A DNA stretch of 64,000 nucleotides from NCBI GenBank assembly GCA_032164245.1, contig JAVMKO010000209.1, positions 124,001-188,000 on the forward strand. Direction: 5' to 3'. A program made the translations under genes and the position numbers. The notes under the pieces were generated by a model. The model was not told the origin of the DNA. It saw only the letters and a list, made by a program, of their open reading frames with translations, and ran no database searches. Origin of the DNA: Sternotherus odoratus. Taxonomy: Eukaryota; Chordata; Testudines; Kinosternidae. Below, one piece after another: positions 56,761 to 64,000 of this stretch. Within the stretch, counting starts at the first letter, position 1; each line of letters begins with the position of its first letter.

Positions 56761-58245
56761 AAGCATCTGATTTCCTTGGCCATTTTTAATGTTCTTTGGA
56801 AATCCCTTGCCTCCCCACATTTTCATTTTTTGAAAGTTTTCAGCTGAAAATTCACCCTCCCACACACACACTTTTCAGATTTGCAATGTGTTTTTAATTC
56901 TGGGTTGAAAGTTTCAATGGAAATTCATCTCAGGGAGAAAAAAAACATCTTCTACCTGCCCCAGAGTCCTCACTGGTGGAATCTGCCATCCTTCCTCCTG
57001 CCCTTTATTCTACATGAGGCCTCTGTGGCTTCCTAGGGGTTAATGGGCATTGGCCTGATGGGCTGGGAGAGCTTTTCCCCTCTGGCTGGCCCGGGAGGAT
57101 CCTGTGATAGCCAGTAACAGCCTTGAACTTCTGTTCTGGGACATGAATTGGGGCAGGTATACATGAGCCCAGCAGGACGTGTGCTCTTTGGGCATTGTGT
57201 TGGCCAGACCCCAGATCCAAGGATACAGAGATCCCAGCGTTCCCTCTGGCTGAGTCTCAGAGACAGGTGAGGTCCTGCAGGAGCCTCACTTGATGGTTCA
57301 GATGCTTCATCTCCCCATCACCTTTGCCAAAATGGCAACCCAGAGACATGGAGCCACCCCAGAGGCAGGTGACTGGGGGCGGGGGATGGGGCAGCATGAG
57401 GGCAGACGGGCCAGGTCAGAGCCTGCATGAAAATGAACCCCTGGTTCTGAAGTGTCTCAGCTCTCGGAAACACTTCCCCTTGCAAGTGGCCATGTTTGGA
57501 GGACACTGAACAGCTTCAGGGCTCCCTGTGTGACAACCTCCCTCTCGCAGTCTCCCAGCAGGGTCAACACTCCCATCAGCCTCAGGCAGGCTATGTCTGG
57601 ATCACACCCACCCACCCAGAACAGCACAGCCAGCCAGTTATAAACCAGGCTGTGACACTGCTGGAGCTGGATCAGGTCTCCCGTGTAACCCCCACTAGCC
57701 TAGCTCTTTGGGCTTCTGTAGGGAGGAGAACAGGAAAAAGGTTTATGAGGCGGTTACTGATGAAAAGCCAGCAGTTCTCTGTCTTTAACCAGGCAGTAGT
57801 GACCCATGCATTTTGCTCTATAGGGCCTAGGTCCAATCCCAGCCTCCCACCCAACCAGGGTTCCCAAATGATAAGCAGATAAGAGCTGTTAATAGAGCTC
57901 AAGTAGCAGAGGCCTGCACTGTCTGTAGCATTGAAGATCCAGGGTTCAAACCCTTCTGATGATCCCACTAGGAGCATAGATACACTTGGGTGCAATCACA
58001 ACACTGCCTCCTTAAAAGTCCCTGGGGCTGTTTTACCCTGCAGCTCCTCTCCCACATTCAAGCCCATTGTATTACTTTGCACTGAACCTTAGACCCCTGA
58101 ATTGCTGTTTTCTGTGCATGAGTGGGGGGGGCAGCTTGGGATGGGGGGATGGGATGGGAGTGGGGAGTAGGTCCATGGGCAGGGGAGTATCAGCTCTCAT
58201 TGCTGACCTGCAGTGGGCCTCCCAAGCGATGCACAGGAGACCCAT
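56207..58245. other. Intergenic region with microsatellite and duplicated segment
   Basis: 56699-56758 is a compound (GT)n(GA)n microsatellite. 56950-57300 is the direct copy of 10380-10660. 57890-57960 has tRNA-like SINE text. Other frames show no domain. No gene seen. Confidence 0.5.
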
Positions 58246-58889
58246 CACTCTATGAACTTCTCACTGCTCACCGTGTCTCCGCAGGTAACCGAATATTTGT
58301 ACTGGATCCTGGCCAGATCATATCTCTGCTGTAATACACAGGTTAATGTTTGACAGGCACCATGGTGCTTTCGCTTTCCAATCCCCCAGTCAGAGTTCAC
58401 AAACAGCTCTGGGAGCCATTTCCCCATCTGCCACAGAACATCCATTCAGTTCCTTTGGTGCTCTGTGTGATTCTGGGACCCCGGGCTCGCTGCCTGGCAT
58501 CACCTGGGACATGCTGAATCTTTAAGGTAGGTCCCTCCCCGTTATTACCCCCTTTCCTTACTCTCAGGGGTACTTACATGCCTGCTCCTAGGAGCACATT
58601 CCCCCTGCCATGGCCAGCTCCCATCTTCTATCAGTGCTGGGCAAACTCTGACTGTGCATGTGATTCACTGCTCTGTCTGTTATCCCCTCACTGCAGGGTA
58701 TGTCCATTGGAGGTTCCTTGTGGCCATTCCCTGGAGGGTGTGATGGGGCACACGGGTGAATTGGTGCCTCTTCAAAAGGGCCTCACAGCCCTGCCCTGCC
58801 AGTGCTCCTACTGGAAGGGGTGCAAGGCCAGAAGCGTGTGTGTGTGTTTGGAGGGTGGGGGTCATTTGGCTCAGAGATCTAAATGGAAG

Positions 58890-59075
58890 GTGTCGCCCTT
58901 GTTGTTATTATTATGTGTATTACAGAAGCACCTAGAGGCCCCAGTTGAGGTCTTGGCCCCCCATTGTGCCAGATGCTGCATAGACGCTGGCCACAGTTTG
59001 TTAGACCCTGACTGAGATCAAGGTCCCATTGTGCCAAGTGATTCATACAGATGGTGAGAGACTGTCCCTGCCCCA
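58890..59075 (+). mobile_element. Old SINE-like interspersed repeat
   Basis: The text 'attattatgtgtattacag', 'gcacctagaggccccag', 'cccattgtgcca', 'ctgccccaagagctttcag' is a repeat widespread in sauropsids. A diverged piece is at 27476-27610, and a remnant at 4540-4620 (inverted). Confidence 0.65.
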
Positions 59076-59984
59076 AGAGCTTTCAGTCTGGCAGTCAGGT
59101 GTAGCTGAGCCTAGCTGGGCTCAGACACTGTCGAGCCTCCTTTCCATGGGACATTACGTTGTGTTAAAACATGTGTTAACCCAGCACAGGACACTGAACG
59201 CACAGGCCTGGTCTGCGCTGGAGGGACGTGTGGTGTTAGGTAATAGATTCACTGTCAGACCTAGTAGTTCGTCAAGCCATCAGCTCGTGCTCTGCCAACA
59301 ATGGCAGCCTTGAGTGTCGGCCTATCCCCTTGAGCACCCTCCGCGCTTTATCCCACGCTGCTGCCTTATACTGGAACAGCTCCCAGCCAATATTCACAAA
59401 GCCACCACCTTCCCCTCCCCAAAATCCTCCCTTGCAGCCTATCTCAGCTATGGGGCCTATTGAGCGCTTGTTACTAGGAGACTCACCTGGGATTGGAAAG
59501 ACAGAGGGTCAAGTCCCTGCCCCAGATCAGAAGTGGGGAATGAAACCTGGTTCTTCCCAATCTCAGCTGAGGGCTTCAACCTCAGACTCTTGGATACTCT
59601 GGCCACATGCCCACAGCCTCTGTCTCTATTGGCCACCCCTAGCTGTCTTTAAAGCAGGGCCAGAACTGGTAGGCACTCTCAGAGCAGCTAGCCCTTCATC
59701 TATCTATGTCCCTTTGTGGATCTGGCCTTTAACTCCTATTGAAAGTCAATGGGACTTAGGTACTTTTTCTGTATTTACCTTTTACCCTGTGTTATTAGGC
59801 TGAACAAGAGCCCTGTAAAGAAGCTGGTTACAGTTGGTGAAGAATTTTCATCAATAACATTTTTAATGAAAAATGGCTTTCAAATAAATATGAGCATTTT
59901 CACCAAAAAACTTCATTTCATTTGAAAATGTTCAATAACATGATTCACAGCAAAAAAAAAAAAGGTTCATTTTGATTCCACTTG

Positions 59985-60170
59985 ACGGGAAGGTGGAGGG
60001 ATAGTTATGTTTTGAGCATTGACCTGCTAAACCCAGGGTTGTGAGTTCAAGCCTTGAGAGGGCCATTTAGGGATATTGGGCAAAAATAGGTTTGGTCTTG
60101 CTTTGATCAGGGAGTTGGGGACTAGATGATTTCCTGAGGTCCTTTCCAACTCTGAGATTCTGTGAATCAA
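59985..60170 (+). mobile_element. tRNA-derived SINE (tortoise Pol III type)
   Basis: It has a Pol III promoter-like head ('ttttgagcattgacctgc', then 'gggttgtgagttcaagcc', a box B-type motif) and a tail 'actagatgatttcctgaggtcc'. The left duplication arm reads through the same position without it (about 2640-2700), so the SINE inserted after the arms duplicated, or was lost there. Confidence 0.75.
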
Positions 60171-60799
60171 ATTGAAAAATGGTTGGGATTTATGGAGAAG
60201 ACTAAGAGCTCTACTTAAAAAAATCATTATGATTGCATTGGATTTTAATTTAATTTCCATTCTTTTTAAACCCATTTTTAAATCATTGTGTCAGATTATA
60301 GATTTCAGAAAAACTTTTAAATGAAAATTTTTTTGTCAGAAAAAAAATCCCATGTCGCCAGCCTCCCAAAATCCTTAGTTCCTGCCACCCCCTGGTTCTT
60401 TCGCTCTCAGAGCCCCACTTTCCACAAGGGCAAGCAGATAATAAAATGGCCCAGAAACCTACACTCACCCTTTGCTCTGGGGCTGGGCTGGAGATGCAAT
60501 GATGACAGAGAGCACTTGGATGGGCTCCAGACGCCAATCACTTCTTCCTGGCCAGCAGGGGCTGGGAACTCTGCAGAGGGTGGGGCTGGATTCAGGCAAT
60601 GCTGGGTGCTAGACTCTCCCTGACATGGGGTCCCCATAGACCTGCCCCCTACTCATTGGAGTGGCAATGGTAGGGTCCCCCTTCTCCTTCTAGAATCTAG
60701 AGAGACAGGGTCAGCACATGGAATCCTTTTGTCCCCAGAAACTTGGGGCATGCACAAGGATTTTCCCCTTCACCCTCACTTCTTCCCTTAGCAGCAGGG

Positions 60800-61034
60800 T
60801 GTTGGTTGTAGAGATATGTTTGTGCAAGAATATAATTTACAGAGGCCAGTATTAGAGGGACAGTATTATGAATATAGGAATTTTGAGCCGGCTCCTGGAA
60901 GTAGGAGGCCAGGAGAGCACAGTATAGCTTCTGCCCAGCAGTTCACCACAGAAGCTGTCTAGTTTGTTTTTAATTAAAGTTTATTCCTTTCTCATTCACT
61001 GGGTTGTCGCTTAATGAACCCCAAAATCACTCCA
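60800..61034 (+). mobile_element. 5' LTR of the right gypsy element
   Basis: 235 bp, TGTTGG at the start and TCCA immediately before the primer site. Homologous to 1761-1991 (inverted). 'aattaaagtttattc' near 60973 is the AT-rich polyadenylation region. Confidence 0.7.
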
Positions 61035-61051
61035 TGGTGTCAGAAGTGCTG
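61035..61051 (+). other. Primer-binding-like site of gypsy element
   Basis: TGGTGTCAGAAGTG directly after the LTR matches the tRNA-primer site wording commonly seen in vertebrate Ty3/gypsy elements. The left copy has the diverged TTGTGTCAGAAGG. Confidence 0.7.
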
Positions 61052-61544
61052 AATGAGAAAGAGATTGCAGCAGCCATTTTGAGGTTAATTTCTGTGTTTG
61101 AAACTGAAAGCAGAGGGAAGGGGAGCAGCTGTAGCAACAAACAGAGAACAAACAAAAGCTTTTGTATATGTTGTATGAGTACAGTAGTAGCCTGACTAGC
61201 TTAAGACGGGAAGCAAGCCTAAAATGGATGTGTTGCAACTTGCATCTAGTCTACAATTGTCAGACAATGTTGCAGAGAACTGGAAGAAATTCCAACAGAT
61301 TTGAACTGTATTTAGCAATCACAGAGGCAGAGAGAAAAATGATAATGTGCAATAATGAATGTTTTTGCATGTTTTGGGAAGGAAGCATCGGATATTCAGA
61401 ACACCTTTAAGTGTGAAGAAGGTGAAAGAATGAAGTTAAGTCAAATACTGATTTAATTTGAGGAACGTTGCATGTCAAAAGGAAAATGAGACCTTTTAGA
61501 GTCACCAATTTTGTTACATGTATGCAAAACACTGATGACACATA

Positions 61545-62803
61545 TGTAACCCTTCTGCCCATCAGAGTTGGCAGCAACAAGGGCCGGGTTCAGTATCCAG
61601 GGGTTCCATTCTAAGGACACAATACAAAACCGGCTCGAGCCCCCACCCAGTGACCTGGGACAACCATATACCACCCTTCTGGGCACCTCTAAGAGGCAAT
61701 ACTTCCCCTCTCGCAAGCACAGAGTCTGAGTGGACCAAAACCCTTTTAATGACCGAGAGAAACACTGTGGCATATTATTGGGTAAACACCACAAACGAAA
61801 GTCACAAACCAAACCATGAACCAGAATCCCCCCCCCACACACACACACACGCGCAAATGGGCTGTGTCCTTTCCCTTGGATTCTTGAGTCCCACAAGCCC
61901 CAAAGTCACCCAAAGTCCCAAAAGTCCAACAGCCCCAGCAGAGTTCAAAAGTTCATAGCAGAGTTGTATCTTCCCACCAGGGTGGAAAGGGGGGGGGCAG
62001 GTTATGGGGCACCTTACGTGGTCCGAGGCCGACTACCCCGCCTCTCCAGTCATGCTGCAGTCCTCACCATGGGCCGTTGGTCAGAGGCAACTGCCCCACC
62101 TCCCCGTGGGGTGCTGGTCACTCTGCTAGCCAACACAGGAACTGCTCTGTCAGCGGCTCAACTCTGCTCTGCCAGCTGTCTCAGGAACTGCTCCGCTAGC
62201 CACTCCAGTAGCCGACACAGGAACTTCTCTGCTTAGGGCCCCCCACTTAAGATAAAGCTCAGTGATTTTTCAGCTCTTAAGTGATTTCAGCTCATGGGGG
62301 GGGGGGGGGGGCTTAGTGCAGAGGCACCACCAGACCCAAAGCAACTTCAGCTCAGTGGGCTGAAGTTAGATTCCTAATGAAAGCAAAAGTCAGTTCTAAC
62401 ATTCTACAGGAGAGAGAGACCAGGTGTAATAGGCCTGTAAGGCCCTCACCACAAGGCATAGAACCCAAACCCAAACCCTGCCCCCTCTCAATTCAGGGGG
62501 TTTTCGAACCCCTGTCCCTTGTCTAGTGAGCGCTACCCAGCTGATGGCGAGTTCCTCCAGCATGCCAAAGGCCAAATACATGTCCCAACCCCTCATTCAC
62601 ATAAACAGGTTAATCAATACCTTATCATTCTTGCCCCAATACTACAGAAACTGGGGGTCCCACAGTAGCCAAAGTGACCATCTGGGCTGTTAGAGTGCAG
62701 GCTAGGTGCGGTGGGTGTGTCTAAGCAAATAAGGTGTTATTTTCCAAAAGTCACTGCAATTCCTGCAACTCACCACCGGATGTCACCCATCCCGACACTT
62801 CTT
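61545..62803. mobile_element. 1.26-kb insertion interrupting gypsy gag (flanking ACATA repeat)
   Basis: The gag text stops at 61544 and resumes at about 62809, while the left gypsy copy reads continuously across the equivalent place. The insertion starts TGTAACCC, and the pentamer ACATA lies at 61540-61544 and 62804-62808. A poly-G run is at 62296 and a CA repeat near 61835. I cannot classify the element. It may be an LTR. Confidence 0.65.
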
Positions 62804-62808
62804 ACATA

Positions 62809-63118
62809 TAGAAATAAATATGTCACAAGATTAAAGAGATTCAGTAAAACCTGGGGCTCTGGTGAGTTGACTGACTCTCTAGTCAGAGATAGAATCGTTT
62901 GTGGCCTGAAGGTCAATGCATTAAGAGAGAGACAGCTCTGTGAAGGAGATTTAACTTTAGAAAAAGCTCTCCAGATCCGCAGGGCAGCAGAAACTTTGAA
63001 AGCACAAGCCAAAGAGTGGAATTCACCGGAAGGGATTATCCTCATGCCAAGTACAAAAGAATGTAGCAAAATGCCACTGACTCCAAATACAGAAAAATCA
63101 AGCACATTCAATTGAAGA
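62809..63118 (+). pseudogene. gypsy gag fragment
   Basis: Open frame with RLKRFSKTWGSGELTDSLVRD, VCGLKVNALRERQL and LTLEKALQI. This is the conserved C-terminal Gag region before the zinc knuckle in gypsy elements. The knuckle itself is not recognisable, and the frame closes at TFN*. Confidence 0.75.
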
Positions 63119-63136
63119 CAAGCTGGTTGAGGAGAA

Positions 63137-63290
63137 GTGCTGGTATCAAGTAAACCTGATGAGAGGGACTGGATACTGTCAATGAAAGTGAATGAAACAA
63201 CTATTCCACTCAGACTGGGCACAGGAGCTCAGGTTAATATTGTGTCTGGACAAGATTATGAGAAACTGAAAATAAGACCAAAAACTGGGA
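63137..63290 (+). pseudogene. gypsy retropepsin remnant with mutated active site
   Basis: The frame reads IPLRLGTGAQVNIVSGQDYEKL, where the family has LDTGAQ. The catalytic aspartate is replaced by glycine, so the protease is dead. The frame degenerates after about 63330. Confidence 0.75.
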
Positions 63291-63499
63291 CCAACAAGAA
63301 TAAAAGTAACTGGTTATTCTGGAAAAAAAAAATATCAGTGAAGGAGAGGTGCATTGCTAGTACCAACTATAAAAAACACCACATACAGGCTCCTGTTCAT
63401 TGTGGTGTCAAAGAAGGTGACACCAATTTTAGGCCTGGTCGCCTGTGCAAAACTCAGTCTAGTAAAATGGGCGCTCTCACTACAAAGTCATACTGAACC

Positions 63500-64000
63500 T
63501 GGCTATGAGGCACTAAGTTGGAGTATCATGGTCTGTTCCAAGTGTTGGGTTGCTTGCAGGGTGAACATACAGTCCAGATAAAGAAGCAGGTCCCTTCAGT
63601 TGTCCATCCAGGTAGAAAGGTACTGTTTGCATTCCATGACAAGCCCAAGGCTGAACTCACAAGGGAGGAAGTAATGCAAGTAATACAAAAATTGAGGAGC
63701 CAACAGAATGGGTGAGTTCCCTACTCACTGTGGAGAAAAATAATGGCCACCTATGCATATGCTTAGAGCAGAGATACCTCAGTAAGGCTATACAAAGGGA
63801 ACATTTCAAACTGCCCACCAGAGAAGAATTTATGGCTCAGATTGTGAATGCACAATATTTCAGTAAATTGGATGCATCCTCAGGATTTTGGCAGTTAAAA
63901 TTAACTGAAGAAATCTCAACATTATCACAATTAATACTCCATCTGGAAGATACAGATTCTTATGCTTACTCTTCGGCATCGGCACCAGAAGTGTACCACA
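63500..64000 (+). pseudogene. gypsy reverse-transcriptase start
   Basis: Pieces GCLQGEHTVQI, VVHPGRKV, REHFKLPTREEFMAQ and YFSKLDASSGFWQLKL are diagnostic of Ty3/gypsy (K02A2.6-like) reverse transcriptase. Frame changes and stops occur between them. The region continues past the window. Confidence 0.82.

Larger units (their letters stand above)
58246..61110 (+). repeat. Outer inverted duplication, right arm
   Basis: Plus-strand counterpart of the left arm at about 1.68-5.2 kb. It ends in the gypsy LTR and primer site and continues into gag. It contains an old SINE-like repeat (58890-59075) and a tRNA-derived SINE (59985-60170) that the left arm lacks. Confidence 0.75.
60800..64000 (+). mobile_element. 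Ty3/gypsy retrotransposon, right copy, truncated by window end
   Basis: Components in order are LTR 60800-61034, primer-binding-like site from 61035, decayed gag 61235-61544, an unrelated insertion (61545-62803), gag continuation 62809-63118, protease region 63137-63290, and the start of reverse transcriptase (63500-64000). Multiple stops and frame changes make it non-autonomous. The orientation is opposite to that of the left copy. Confidence 0.82.

Noticed and set aside
1..64000. CRISPR arrays, tRNA or rRNA genes, bacterial operons
   Set aside because: No spacer-repeat arrays or RNA gene structures were seen. Tandem repeats present are minisatellites and microsatellites of eukaryotic type.

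Overview
The window looks like vertebrate nuclear DNA, most likely from a turtle. Coding density is very low, introns use vertebrate GT/AG signals, and the interspersed repeats match families I associate with sauropsids and turtles: CR1 LINE tails, MIR, a tRNA-derived 'tortoise' SINE, Harbinger-like and hAT-like DNA elements, Ty3/gypsy, and many solo LTRs. The repeat names come from memory, not from a database search. There are no operons, CRISPR arrays, rRNA or tRNA genes.

The real gene content is a small cluster of cell-surface receptors with one Ig-like domain. They share an exon plan: a short signal exon, a 39-42 bp second signal exon, one phase-1 Ig exon of about 294 bp, then stem and transmembrane exons. 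I found five Ig exons. E (about 6.0 kb, + strand) is a relic. A (11.5-15.5 kb, - strand) is a complete 200-residue gene. B (26.8-30.4 kb, + strand) has all five exons but two frameshifts. C (37.4-37.6 kb, + strand) is a truncated exon fused to an inverted piece of 5' flank. D (52.6 down to 46.35 kb, possibly 42.95 kb, - strand) has open signal, Ig and transmembrane exons. A has a short tail and an arginine in its membrane segment, as adaptor-coupled activating receptors do. D has an uncharged membrane segment and candidate extra tail exons. Exon phases, the mini signal exon and a strand-C motif resembling 'FxLYKEG' suggest relatives of the leukocyte receptor complex (KIR/LILR/CHIR/GPVI). A first exon resembling PRKCG lies at 8.85-9.01 kb. 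In human that gene is near the leukocyte receptor complex, so the placement fits.

Most of the architecture comes from duplication. Units A and B, with about 4 kb of 5' flank each, form a head-to-head inverted duplication (about 11.5-19.97 kb and 21.98-30.4 kb) around a 2-kb spacer with a Harbinger-type fragment. A third, direct copy of the flank runs 34.2-37.2 kb into the broken unit C. A more diverged copy surrounds D (48.9-55.5 kb). A second, outer inverted pair (about 1.2-5.2 kb and 58.25-61.5 kb) carries a Ty3/gypsy element on each arm, in opposite orientations.

The rest is repeat-dominated. It includes four full-length solo LTRs of one family (three with exact 5-bp target duplications), a class II-like solo LTR whose empty site survives in a paralogous segment, another LTR family of about 1.1 kb, MITEs with readable target duplications, a purine-rich 157-bp-period array upstream of the PRKCG-like exon, and a GC-rich foldback in a D intron. 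Most open frames of 60-300 codons are chance frames in repeats and are not annotated.
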